Positions 17,600-26,323 of a DNA stretch of 51,914 bases are shown here, piece by piece. The number at the start of each line of letters is the position of its first letter. The first letter of the stretch is position 1. The DNA is taken from contig NZ_NJIC01000054.1 of NCBI RefSeq assembly GCF_013620825.1, positions 1-51,914 of the forward strand, in the 5' to 3' direction. The notes under the pieces were generated by a model that made no database searches, was not told the origin of the DNA, and was given only the letters and a program-made list of their open reading frames with translations. A program made the position numbers and the translations under genes. Origin of the DNA: Rhodanobacter sp. PCA2 (GTDB taxonomy: Bacteria; Pseudomonadota; Gammaproteobacteria; Xanthomonadales; Rhodanobacteraceae).

Positions 17600-18040
17600 T
17601 CAGCCGGTGTCGAGCCGGAACGTCACCGGCCCGTCGTTGACCAGGCTCACCACCATATGGGCGCCGAAGCGTCCGGTTTCCACCTGGGGATGCGCGGCGC
17701 GGGCCAGTTCCAGAAGTCGCCCGAACCAGCGCCGGCCGTGTTCGGGCGCCGCCGCGCTGGTGAAGCTGGGGCGCATGCCGGAACGGGTATCGGCGGCCAG
17801 CGTGAACTGGCTCACCAGCAGCAGGCCGCCGCCGGTGTCGGCGAGCGAGCGGTTCATCTTGCCGGCCTCGTCGGAAAACACGCGGTAGCCGAGCAGGCGT
17901 TCCAGCATGCGCCGTGTCTGCGGCTCGCCGTCGTGCGGCTCCACCGCCACCAGGGCCAGCAGGCCGGGGCCGATCGCACCGATGGTTTCGCCTTCGACCT
18001 CGACACGGGCGGAGAGCACACGCTGGATCAGGGCGATCAT
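17600..18040 (-). CDS. dtd: D-aminoacyl-tRNA deacylase
   Basis: A 146-residue Dtd, standard length. The enzyme hydrolyses D-amino acids wrongly attached to tRNA and thereby protects translation. Signature motifs are present: [17 protein letters not shown] at the start, SQFTLAADT near residues 78-86 (the SQxTL active-site motif), [11 protein letters not shown] near 90-100, and [11 protein letters not shown] at the C-terminus carrying the cross-subunit GP motif. The start at 18040 is chosen over a longer frame because the family begins exactly at MxAxIQRV. It is divergent from the acyltransferase gene 82 bases away and lies upstream of rpoD on the same strand. Confidence 0.96.
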   Translation of the reverse strand: MIALIQRVLSARVEVEGETIGAIGPGLLALVAVEPHDGEPQTRRMLERLLGYRVFSDEAGKMNRSLADTGGGLLLVSQFTLAADTRSGMRPSFTSAAAPEHGRRWFGRLLELARAAHPQVETGRFGAHMVVSLVNDGPVTFRLDTG

Positions 18041-18122
18041 GACGACTCGGCGGCAGGCGGAGCGCGCAGCATAAGCGCGCGGCGCGGCCGGGGGAAGCGG
18101 CCGCATCCCTTACACTGCGTCG

Positions 18123-19028
18123 ATGCGTGCCGACATGTATCTCGTCCATCTCCTGCTGCGCCTGCTCGCCCTGTTGCCGTTGCGCACCTTGCAGGCCGCC
18201 GGCGCGCTGCTGGGCCGCATCGCGCTGTGGCGGCGCACCCGTACCGCACACCACGTGGCGGTGAACCTGGCGATCGCCCGGCCCGGGCTGGACGAGGCCG
18301 CGCGCGCCGCCTTGCTGCGCGAGGCGCTGGCGGAGAGCGGCAAGTCGGCCACCGAGATCGTCAAGATCTGGGGCGGCGGCGCCGAACGCGCGCTGCGGCT
18401 GGTGCGCGAGGTGCGCGGCGAGGCGTTGTTCGACGCCGCGCTGGCCGCCCGCAAGGGCGTGATCATCGCCGCGCCGCACCTCGGCTGCTGGGAGCTGCTG
18501 AACTACTGGCTGTGCCGCAAGACGCCGATGGCGATCCTGTACCGGCCGCCGCGCATCGCCGCGGTGGAGGGCCTGCTGCGCAAGGTGCGCGGCGCGCTGG
18601 CGCCGGAGCAGGTGCGCGCCGAGGGCGCGGGCGTGCGCACGCTGTACAAGCGGCTCGCCGCGGGCGGCACGGTGGGCATCCTGCCCGACCAGAAGCCGCG
18701 TGCGGGCGAGGGCGAGTTCGCGCCGTTCTTCGGCCGCGAGGCGCTGACCATGGTGCTGCTGCCGCGCCTCGCCGCGCGCACCGGTGCCACCGTGCTGTAC
18801 GCGTTCGCCGAGCGCCTGCCGCGCGGCGCGGGCTACCGCATCCACTTCCTGCCTGCGCCCGACGGGCTGGCCGACGCGGACCTGGCCACCGCCTGCACCG
18901 CGCTGAACCGCGGCGTGGAAGCCTGCGTGAACCTGGCCTTCGCCCAGTACCAGTGGCAGTACAAGCGCTGGTCGGCCGACAACCGGCCCAGCCCCTACGA
19001 CCGCGGCAACCACGCCCGCACCGATTGA
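18123..19028 (+). CDS. LpxL/HtrB-type lysophospholipid acyltransferase
   Basis: A 301-residue inner-membrane acyltransferase of the LpxL/LpxM (lipid A late acyltransferase) family. An N-terminal hydrophobic anchor spans residues ~5-30. The catalytic H-x4-E box is HLGCWELLNYW near residue 120. A conserved GGTVGILPDQKP...GEFAPFFGREA block follows near 182-210. These enzymes transfer secondary acyl chains to Kdo2-lipid IVA; which chain cannot be told. No adjacent lipid A gene is visible. Its stop is only 4 bases from the stop of the convergent GH94 gene. Confidence 0.9.
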   Translation: MRADMYLVHLLLRLLALLPLRTLQAAGALLGRIALWRRTRTAHHVAVNLAIARPGLDEAARAALLREALAESGKSATEIVKIWGGGAERALRLVREVRGEALFDAALAARKGVIIAAPHLGCWELLNYWLCRKTPMAILYRPPRIAAVEGLLRKVRGALAPEQVRAEGAGVRTLYKRLAAGGTVGILPDQKPRAGEGEFAPFFGREALTMVLLPRLAARTGATVLYAFAERLPRGAGYRIHFLPAPDGLADADLATACTALNRGVEACVNLAFAQYQWQYKRWSADNRPSPYDRGNHARTD

Positions 19029-19032
19029 CCGC

Positions 19033-22000
19033 TCAGCCCAGCAACACGCGCACGCGATGGTCGCCGCCGTCGTCCGCCAGCGCGAAGGGTTCTTCCGGCG
19101 GCAGCGCCCGGCCATCCAGCTCCAGCACGCGCACGCCGCGGCAGACGCCGCGCGGATTCTCCACGCGTATCGCGTAGCGGGTGGACTGCTGCGCCCCGCG
19201 ATGGCGGTAATCCAGCTCGAAGCCGGACCAGTGCTTCGGCACGCAGGGATCGATGCGCAGGCGGCCGCCCTGCTTGCGGAAGCCCAGCATCGCTTCCAGC
19301 CCCGCGCGATACAGCCACGCGGCCGAGCCGGTGTACCAGGTCCAGCCGCCGCGGCCGGCCAGCCCGCCCACCGAATACACGTCGGCGCAGCTGACATAGG
19401 GCTCGACCCGGTAGTGCGCGGCCGCGTCGGCGCCGTCGCCGTGGCGCACCGGGTTGAAATAGCCGAACAGCTCGGCCGCGCGACCACCGTCGCCCAGCGC
19501 GACCCAGGCGAAGATCGACCACACCGCGCCGTGCGTGTACTGGCCGCCGTTCTCGCGCACGCCGGGCGGGTAGCCGCGGATGTAGCCGGGGTTCTCCTTC
19601 GCGTGGTCGAACGGCGGCGTGAACAGGCGCGAGAGCCGGTGTCCGGGGTCGACCAGCTCGCGCTGGTTCGAGGCCATCGCCTGCGCCGCGTGCGCCGGCT
19701 CGGCGGCGCCGGCCAGCACGCTCCACGACTGCGCGATGCTGTCGATGCGGCAGGCGTCGCTGCCGGCCGAACCCAGCGGCGTGCCGTCGTCGTAATAGCC
19801 GCGCCGGTACCAGGCGCCGTCCCACGCCTGTTCCAGCGCGGCGCGCTGGGCTTGCGCGTAGTCGCGCCAGCGTTGCGCGCGGGCGCCGTCGCCGCGTGCT
19901 TCGGCCAGCGGCGCGTAGGCCTCGATGGTGGATATCAGGAACCAGCCCATCCAGCTGCTTTCGCCGCGGCCGCCCGCGCCCACCGCGTTCATGCCGTCGT
20001 TCCAGTCGCCGGTGCCGATCAGCGGCAGGCCGTGCGCGCCGCGGGTGAGCGCGGAATCCAGCGCACGGGCGCAGTGTTCGTGCAGCGCGGGTTTCTCGTC
20101 CGACGTGCCGGGCTGGAAGAACGCATCGGTGGCGCCGTCGGGAATCGCCGCGCCGGTGAGGAGCGGCACCGCTTCGTCCAGCACCGCGGCGTCGCCGCTG
20201 ACCCCGACGTAGTGCGCGGCGACGTGCGCCAGCCACACGCGGTCGTCGCTGACGCGGGTGCGGATGCCCTGCCCGTTCGGCGGCAGCCACCAGTGCTGCA
20301 CGTCGCCCTCGGCGAACTGGCGGCCGGCCGCACGCAGCAGGTGTTCGCGCGCCAGGTCCGGGCGGCTCACGCACAGCGCCATCACGTCCTGCAGCTGGTC
20401 GCGGAAACCCCAGGCGCCGCTGGCCTGGTAATACGCGGTGCGCGCCCACAGGCGGCAACCGACCACCTGGTAGAGCAGCCAGTCGTTGAGCATCAGGTCC
20501 AGCGCGCGGTCCGGCGTGCGCACCTGCACCGCGTCCAGCAAGCCGTTCCATTGCGCGGCGACGGCGGCGAGCACGGCGTCGATGTCGATGCTGCGGTATT
20601 TCGCCACCAGCGCCTGCGCGCCGGCCGCGTCGGGGGCGTCGCCCAGCAGCCAGCGCAGTTCCAGTTCGGTGTGCGGCGGCAGCTCGATGCGCAGTTGCAG
20701 GGCGCCGCAGGGGTCCAGCCCTGCGCCCAGCCGGCCGGACAAGGGCGCATCGCCGTCCAGCGCGGCGGGTCGGTCCAGCGCGCCCAGCGGGCCGAGGAAG
20801 GCCGCGCGGTCGCCGCCGATCGCCTGCTGCGCGCCGCCGAGGTCGGCGAACGCCACGCGCTCGCCGAAGTCCGGCCGCCAGCGGTTGCGTGCGAACAGCG
20901 CGCCGGTCCGCTCGTCGCGCGCGGTCTGCACGAACGGCGCGGGCACGGAACCGTTCGGGCCCAGCGCCCATTCCACGTATGCCGTGAACGACAGCCGCCG
21001 CGGACGCGGCGAACGGTTCGCCAGCCGCACGCGGGCGAGCTTCAGCGCGTCGTCCACCGGCACGCATTGCAGCAGTTCCAGCGCGATGCCGTGGGCGTCG
21101 GTCTCGAAGCGGCTCCAGCCCTTGCCGTGGGTGGCCGCGTACTTCGCGCCGGCCACGCGTATCGGCAGCGCGGTGGCGCTCCACAGCGCGCCGTTGTCCT
21201 CGTCGCGCAGGTACAGCACCTCGTGCGGGCGGTCGCTCACCGGATCGTTCGGCCACGGCGTCAGCGGGTTCTGCTGACTGTTGATGGCCCAGGCGTAGCC
21301 GCCGCCTTCGGCCGAGACCAGGAAGCCGAACGCGGGATTGGCGATCACGTTCACCCAGGGCTGCGGCGTGCAGCGATCGTCGTCCAGCTCGATGCGATAG
21401 GCGCGGCCCCCGTCCACGAAGCCGCCGCAGCCGTTGGGAAATTCCGGCGATGCGTGGTCCGCGGTCGGCTCGCGTGCCGGTGCGGTGGCACGCAGCGGCG
21501 AGGCGGGTGGCGCAGCGGCGGCGGCGACGGCGGGCGACGGCACGGCTTCGCGATCCAGCAGCAGCCGCGCCACGCAGGCCAGTCCGTCGCGCAGCACGTC
21601 GGCCATCGCGCTTTCCCGCAGCGCGAACAGCTCGGCCCTGGGCAGCGCCGATGCCACCTGCAGTTGCGCCTGCTGCGCCTGCACCAGCGGCTCCAGCTGC
21701 GCCTGCAGGGCCGCATCGCCCGCATCGAGCAGCACCACGTCCACCGCGAAACGCTGCGCACGCCAGAAGTGCTGTGCCCGCAGCAACTCCTGCGCGCACG
21801 GCAGGTCGTCTTCGCCGTGCAGTCGCAGCAGCGCGATCGGGCGGTCGCCGGAAATGCCCGCGGCCCACAGCGTGGGGGCGCCGCCGCGGCCGCGCGCGAT
21901 GGCCTCCGGCGCAGCGCGCTGCGCAAGGTCGCTGACCAGCAGCGCATCCAGCCACTGCGCGGCGCGGTCGGCTTGCGCGTCGTCGATGCCGAACTGCCGC

Positions 22001-22875
22001 AGTCGCGCCGTGGCTTGCTGCCGGGCGCCGTCGAACAGGCGCGCCGGTGCGTCCGCGTCGTCGGCGAGCCCGGCCAGCGCGAGCGCGTCGTCGCGCCGCT
22101 CGGCCAGCCGCGTCCACAGCAGGATGGCGACCTCGCTGTCCGGCGCCAGCGTGAAATGCCGGCGCTGGGCGAACACCGGATCGAGCACGCAGCCGACGCT
22201 TCCGCCCAGCGCCGCGCCGGGCTGCAATGCCTGCGCCTGGCGCAGGCTGCGGCCGCGGCCGAGGAAGCGCATGCGGTCCGTCTCGAATTCCGGCGCGCCG
22301 GGCGGGTCGCCCACGATGCGCAAGGCTTGCGCGGCCCAGATCGCGGGCTCGCCATCCGCGCGTCGGCGCCGGCTGGCCAGCAGCAGGCCGCGCCCGGCCT
22401 CCCATTCGGTCTGCACGAACATCTTGGAGAACGCGGGATGCGCGTCGTCCGCGGCCGCCGGGCCCAGCACCAGCTCGGCATAGCTGGCGACCGACAGATG
22501 GCGCTGGCGGTCGCCGTGGTTGCTCAGCACCAGCCGGCGCAGTTCCACGTCCGCATCGGCCGCCACCGCCACTTCCAGCGTGCAGTGCAGGCTGTGGTGA
22601 CGGCGGCCGAACGTGGCGCGGCCGGGTTCGAACCGCACGCTGTCGTCGGGCGCGCTGCGGCCGAACGGCTGCTGCGTGGGCGACCAGGCCTCGCCGCTGT
22701 CCTCGTCGCGCAGCAGCAGCCAGCTGCCCCAGCCGTCGCAAGCAGCATCCTCGCGCCAGCGCGTCACCGCGAGATCGCGCCAGCGGCTGAAGCCGGCGCC
22801 GTGGCGGTCGACGGCCAGCGAGAGTCGGCCGTTGGAAAGCAGGGCGTGTCGGGGTGCGCGGCTGGAAGCGGTCAT
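19033..22875 (-). CDS. GH94-type glycan phosphorylase (NdvB C-terminal-like, soluble)
   Basis: A 1280-residue protein built like the phosphorylase part of cyclic beta-1,2-glucan synthase NdvB, with two carbohydrate-binding/glycosyltransferase-36-type regions but no membrane GT84 domain. Recognisable blocks: GGGYAWAINSQQNPLTPWPNDP near residues 525-546, ARTAYYQASGAWGFRDQLQD near 820-840, the GTGDWNDGMN block with the probable catalytic Asp near 965-975, and RENGGQYTHGAVWSIFAW near 1125. This layout fits 1,2-beta-oligoglucan phosphorylases, which cleave sophorooligosaccharides with phosphate. No signal peptide, so cytoplasmic. The start at 22875 (MTASSRAPRHALLSNG) fits the family. It is divergent from a GH144-like gene, suggesting one pathway. 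Exact substrate is inferred. Confidence 0.8.
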   Translation of the reverse strand: MTASSRAPRHALLSNGRLSLAVDRHGAGFSRWRDLAVTRWREDAACDGWGSWLLLRDEDSGEAWSPTQQPFGRSAPDDSVRFEPGRATFGRRHHSLHCTLEVAVAADADVELRRLVLSNHGDRQRHLSVASYAELVLGPAAADDAHPAFSKMFVQTEWEAGRGLLLASRRRRADGEPAIWAAQALRIVGDPPGAPEFETDRMRFLGRGRSLRQAQALQPGAALGGSVGCVLDPVFAQRRHFTLAPDSEVAILLWTRLAERRDDALALAGLADDADAPARLFDGARQQATARLRQFGIDDAQADRAAQWLDALLVSDLAQRAAPEAIARGRGGAPTLWAAGISGDRPIALLRLHGEDDLPCAQELLRAQHFWRAQRFAVDVVLLDAGDAALQAQLEPLVQAQQAQLQVASALPRAELFALRESAMADVLRDGLACVARLLLDREAVPSPAVAAAAAPPASPLRATAPAREPTADHASPEFPNGCGGFVDGGRAYRIELDDDRCTPQPWVNVIANPAFGFLVSAEGGGYAWAINSQQNPLTPWPNDPVSDRPHEVLYLRDEDNGALWSATALPIRVAGAKYAATHGKGWSRFETDAHGIALELLQCVPVDDALKLARVRLANRSPRPRRLSFTAYVEWALGPNGSVPAPFVQTARDERTGALFARNRWRPDFGERVAFADLGGAQQAIGGDRAAFLGPLGALDRPAALDGDAPLSGRLGAGLDPCGALQLRIELPPHTELELRWLLGDAPDAAGAQALVAKYRSIDIDAVLAAVAAQWNGLLDAVQVRTPDRALDLMLNDWLLYQVVGCRLWARTAYYQASGAWGFRDQLQDVMALCVSRPDLAREHLLRAAGRQFAEGDVQHWWLPPNGQGIRTRVSDDRVWLAHVAAHYVGVSGDAAVLDEAVPLLTGAAIPDGATDAFFQPGTSDEKPALHEHCARALDSALTRGAHGLPLIGTGDWNDGMNAVGAGGRGESSWMGWFLISTIEAYAPLAEARGDGARAQRWRDYAQAQRAALEQAWDGAWYRRGYYDDGTPLGSAGSDACRIDSIAQSWSVLAGAAEPAHAAQAMASNQRELVDPGHRLSRLFTPPFDHAKENPGYIRGYPPGVRENGGQYTHGAVWSIFAWVALGDGGRAAELFGYFNPVRHGDGADAAAHYRVEPYVSCADVYSVGGLAGRGGWTWYTGSAAWLYRAGLEAMLGFRKQGGRLRIDPCVPKHWSGFELDYRHRGAQQSTRYAIRVENPRGVCRGVRVLELDGRALPPEEPFALADDGGDHRVRVLLG

Positions 22876-22986
22876 GGCCTGAACTTCGTGACCAAAGCGA
22901 CTAGCATGAAAGCTCGCACGCATTCACGGCGTCAATGCACCGTGAACGGCACGCTGGGCAACCGACTTCCACGCTGCATTCCACGC

Positions 22987-24312
22987 ATGTCCACCGTCAC
23001 CACGCATCGACCGCCGGAATCCGGTCCGCAGTTGCGGCACCTGCAGAGCAGAGCCTGGGCCTATTTCCAGTACGAGACGAATCCGCACACCGGCCTGGTG
23101 GCGGACAAGACCGCGCCGGACTGGCCCGCCAGCATCGCCGCCACCGGCATGGCGCTCAGCGCGTACCCGGTGGCGGTGGAGCGCGGCCTGCTGGACGAGC
23201 GCACCGCGATCGCGCGCACGCTGGCCACCCTGCGCTTCTTCCGCGACAGCCAGCAGGGCGACGCGGCAGACGCCACCGGATACCGCGGCTTCTACTACCA
23301 CTTCCTCGACATGCGGACCGGCAGGCGCGCGTGGCAGTGCGAGCTGTCCACCGTGGACAGCGCGTTCCTGTTCGCCGGCATGCTCACCGCCGCGGCCTAC
23401 TTCCGCGCCGACACGCCGGAGCAGCGCGAGATCCGCGAGCTGGCGGAACTGCTGTACCGCCGCGCGGACTGGACCTGGGCGCAGGCCGCTGACGGCACCA
23501 TCGGCCACGGCTGGCGGCCGGAAAGCGGCTTCATCCCGCACCGCTGGCAGGGCTACGACGAAGGCCTGCTGATGTACATGCTGGCGCTGGGCTCGCCCAC
23601 CCACGCGCTGCCGCCGTCCGCGTTCGCGGCCTGGGCCTCCACCTACGAGTGGAAACGCGCCTACGACATCGACTACCTCTACTGCGGCCCGCTGTTCACC
23701 CACCAGCTCTCGCACGTGTGGATCGACTTCCGCGGCATCCGCGACGCCTTCATGCGCGACAAGGGCATCGACTACTTCGAGAACAGCCGCCGCGCCACCC
23801 TGGTGCAGCAGCGCTACGCGATCGACAACCCGCTCGGGTTCAAGGGCTATGGCGCGCAGTGCTGGGGCATCACCGCCAGCGACGGCCCCGGCGAGGCCAC
23901 ACGCAGCATCGACGGCGTGCAGCGCCAGTTCTACGGCTACACCGGACGTGGCGCGCCATGGGGCCAGGACGACGGCACGCTGTCACCGTGGGCGGTGGCC
24001 GCCTCGCTGCCGTTCGCGCCGGAGATCGTGCTGCCCACCCTGCACTACTTCATCCACACGCTGGCGCTGCACGACCGCCACCCCTACGGCTTCGAGGCGA
24101 GCTTCAACCCCACCTGGGGCGGCGACACCGCCTGCGGCTGGATTTCGCCGTTCTTCTTCGGCATCAACACCGGCCCCATCCTGCTGATGCTGGAGAACCA
24201 GCGCAGCGGCCTGCTGTGGAAACTGCTGCGCGGCAGCCCGCCGATCATGGCCGGCCTGCGCGCGGCCGGCTTCGCCGGCGGCTGGCTGGACGCGCAGGGC
24301 CGACGGCGCTGA
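22987..24312 (+). CDS. Glycoamylase-like (pfam10091/GH144-type) glycoside hydrolase
   Basis: A 441-residue protein of the glycoamylase-like family that includes GH144 endo-beta-1,2-glucanases. Typical (alpha/alpha)6-barrel blocks are present: FQYETNPHTGLVADKT near residues 29-44, CELSTVDSAFLFAGML near 119-134, GYDEGLLMYMLALGSPTH near 189-206, LFTHQLSHVWIDFRG near 236-250, and CWGITASDGPGE near 291-302. No signal peptide or lipobox is seen from the chosen ATG; an upstream ATG at 22907 would add a basic segment. It is divergent from the GH94 phosphorylase gene, so the pair plausibly hydrolyses and then phosphorolyses beta-1,2-glucan such as periplasmic glucans. The linkage specificity is inferred from the pairing. 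Confidence 0.75.
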   Translation: MSTVTTHRPPESGPQLRHLQSRAWAYFQYETNPHTGLVADKTAPDWPASIAATGMALSAYPVAVERGLLDERTAIARTLATLRFFRDSQQGDAADATGYRGFYYHFLDMRTGRRAWQCELSTVDSAFLFAGMLTAAAYFRADTPEQREIRELAELLYRRADWTWAQAADGTIGHGWRPESGFIPHRWQGYDEGLLMYMLALGSPTHALPPSAFAAWASTYEWKRAYDIDYLYCGPLFTHQLSHVWIDFRGIRDAFMRDKGIDYFENSRRATLVQQRYAIDNPLGFKGYGAQCWGITASDGPGEATRSIDGVQRQFYGYTGRGAPWGQDDGTLSPWAVAASLPFAPEIVLPTLHYFIHTLALHDRHPYGFEASFNPTWGGDTACGWISPFFFGINTGPILLMLENQRSGLLWKLLRGSPPIMAGLRAAGFAGGWLDAQGRRR

Positions 24313-24372
24313 CACTTTCGCGGCGGGCGCATACTGCGCCCCCGTCACCTTCACCACACGCGGAGCAAGACG

Positions 24373-25284
24373 ATGGAACTGGGCATGGTCGGGTTGGGCA
24401 AGATGGGCGCCAACATGGCGGAGCGGCTGGCGCGCGGCGGCCACCAGGTCACCGGCTTCGACCCCAGCGCCAACGCGCGCGCCGCGGTGGCCGCGAAGGG
24501 CGTGGCCGGGGCCGAATCGCTGGCAGCGCTGGTGCAGGCGCTGCCAGCGCCGCGCGTGCTGTGGCTGATGGTGCCCGCGGGCAAGATCACCGACGACACC
24601 GTCAACGCACTGATCCCGTTGCTCTCGAAGGGCGACACGGTGATCGACGGCGGCAACTCAAACTACAAGGACACGCTGCGCCGCGCCGCGCTCTACGCGG
24701 AACACGGCCTGGGCTACGTGGACTGCGGCACCAGCGGCGGCATCTGGGGGCTCAAGGAGGGCTACAGCATGATGGTGGGCGGCGACGAGAAAACCGTCGA
24801 CGCGCTGAAGCCCATCTTCGCCACGCTGGCGCCCGGCGCCGAGCAGGGCTGGGGCCGCGTGGGCCCGGTGGGCTCCGGCCATTTCACCAAGATGGTCCAC
24901 AACGGCATCGAATACGGCCTGATGCAGGCCTATGCCGAGGGCTTCTCCATCCTAGGCCACAAGAAGGAATTCGGCCTGGACCTGCACCAGATCGGCGAGA
25001 TCTGGCGCTACGGCAGCGTGGTGCGCTCCTGGCTGCTCGACCTCACCACCGACGCGCTGGGCAAGAACCCCACGATGGACGGCATCGCACCCTACGTGGT
25101 CGATTCCGGCGAAGGCCGCTGGACCGTGGACGAGGCGATCGACCTCGACGTGCCCGCGCCCATCATCACCGCCTCGCTGATCGAGCGCCTGCGCTCGCGC
25201 GACACCGACTCGTTCGCCGACAAGCTGCTCGCCGCGATGCGCAACGAGTTCGGCGGCCACGCGATCAAGAGCGAGCCGAAGTAG
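24373..25284 (+). CDS. gnd: 6-phosphogluconate dehydrogenase, decarboxylating, short form
   Basis: A 303-residue short-type (YqeC/GndA-like) 6-phosphogluconate dehydrogenase that oxidatively decarboxylates 6-phosphogluconate to ribulose 5-phosphate. The Rossmann motif is GMVGLGKMGANMAERL near residues 4-19. Substrate-binding blocks are VIDGGNSNYKDT near 95-106, DCGTSGGIWGLKEGYSMMVGG near 117-137, and HFTKMVHNGIEYGLMQAYAEGF near 169-190 with the catalytic Lys. It lacks the long C-terminal tail of the ~470-residue E. coli enzyme; short forms often prefer NAD. Its ATG has GGAGC upstream at 24361-24365. Confidence 0.93.
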   Translation: MELGMVGLGKMGANMAERLARGGHQVTGFDPSANARAAVAAKGVAGAESLAALVQALPAPRVLWLMVPAGKITDDTVNALIPLLSKGDTVIDGGNSNYKDTLRRAALYAEHGLGYVDCGTSGGIWGLKEGYSMMVGGDEKTVDALKPIFATLAPGAEQGWGRVGPVGSGHFTKMVHNGIEYGLMQAYAEGFSILGHKKEFGLDLHQIGEIWRYGSVVRSWLLDLTTDALGKNPTMDGIAPYVVDSGEGRWTVDEAIDLDVPAPIITASLIERLRSRDTDSFADKLLAAMRNEFGGHAIKSEPK

Positions 25285-25305
25285 GGAGCGTTTCGCGCCG
25301 CCCGC

Positions 25306-26316
25306 TCAATCCGCGGGCCGGAGCCGCGCCAGCGTGGCTTCGGCCTCGCGCACGAGCTGGGCGACGCGTTCGCCGGCGTGGACGATATCGTGGATCTGGC
25401 CGACCGACTCGCCGGCATAGATCGCCATGTCGTCGATGCGGCCGGTGGCGTCGATGGCAGGCGAGTCGGTGGAGAACGGATAGACCGGCTGGCCGCCGTC
25501 CTGCCAGGCGATCGGCTGGTCCTTCTCGGCCTCGGAACAGCCGTCGTAATCCCCTCGCGTGACGGCGTTGGGCAGCACGCGCACCGGCGCGGCGATTTTC
25601 CAGTTGCGCGCGAACACGGTGGTGCGCACGGTGTCCTCGGCGCGCGCCGCCACCAGCCGCTGCCGGTGGTGCGGATGGGCGAAGGATTCCTCCGTCGCCA
25701 GGAAGGCGCTGCCCAGGCTCACGGCCTGCGCACCGAGCGCGAGCGCAGCCACCAGCGCAGCGCCCGAGGCGATGGCGCCGGAAGCGGCCACCGGCACTTC
25801 GCCGGCAAGCGCGACGATTTCCGGCAACAGCGCGAACGTGGATACCTCGCCGCGCACATGGCCGCCGGCATCGACGCCCTGCGCGATCAGCACGTCGCAG
25901 CCGGCATCCAGCGCCAGCTCGGCATCGCGGCAACTGCCGACCTGGTGGATCACCTGCACCCCTTCGGCCTTGAGGTGCCGGACGAGGTCGCCGTCGACCT
26001 CCCAGAACAGCGCCATCGCAGGCACGCGCAGGCGCAGGCAGGCATCCACCTGGGCGCGCAGCAGCGACTGCTCGCAGGACGCCGGGATGAGGTTCACCGC
26101 AAAGTGCAGGTCGTCGCGCGTGGCCGCGCGCAACGCGGCGACCTCGCGCTCGATCAGGGCGACCGGCTCGCGCACCATGCCCATCACGGCGAAGCCGCCG
26201 GCGTTCGCGACCGCCGCCGCCAGCCGGCTGCGGGCGACGCCGCCCATGCCGGCCAGCATGATCGGATAACGGCATCCGAGCCGGTCGAGCAGCGGCGTGC
26301 GCAGCGCGGCGTGCAT
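25306..26316 (-). CDS. Nitronate monooxygenase family FMN enzyme
   Basis: A 336-residue TIM-barrel flavoprotein of the nitronate monooxygenase/2-nitropropane dioxygenase family. Visible FMN-site blocks: YPIMLAGMGGVARSRLAAAVANAGG near residues 17-41, HFAVNLIP near 71-78, IAQGVDAGGHVRG near 143-155 (phosphate-binding and active-site His), and VPVAASGAIASG...ALGAQAVSLGSAFL near 174-205. Such enzymes detoxify propionate-3-nitronate or related nitronates. The closest alternative is an FabK-like enoyl reductase, less likely given the motifs. It lies 7 bases after the stop of the sulfhydrylase gene on the same strand, so the two are co-transcribed. Confidence 0.85.
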   Translation of the reverse strand: MHAALRTPLLDRLGCRYPIMLAGMGGVARSRLAAAVANAGGFAVMGMVREPVALIEREVAALRAATRDDLHFAVNLIPASCEQSLLRAQVDACLRLRVPAMALFWEVDGDLVRHLKAEGVQVIHQVGSCRDAELALDAGCDVLIAQGVDAGGHVRGEVSTFALLPEIVALAGEVPVAASGAIASGAALVAALALGAQAVSLGSAFLATEESFAHPHHRQRLVAARAEDTVRTTVFARNWKIAAPVRVLPNAVTRGDYDGCSEAEKDQPIAWQDGGQPVYPFSTDSPAIDATGRIDDMAIYAGESVGQIHDIVHAGERVAQLVREAEATLARLRPAD

Positions 26317-26323
26317 GCCCTGC

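Noticed and set aside
19057-22980. Very long plus-strand frame opposite the GH94 gene, continuous with the GH144-like gene
   Set aside because: Only the part from 22987 encodes a recognisable protein; the rest mirrors GH94 codons.
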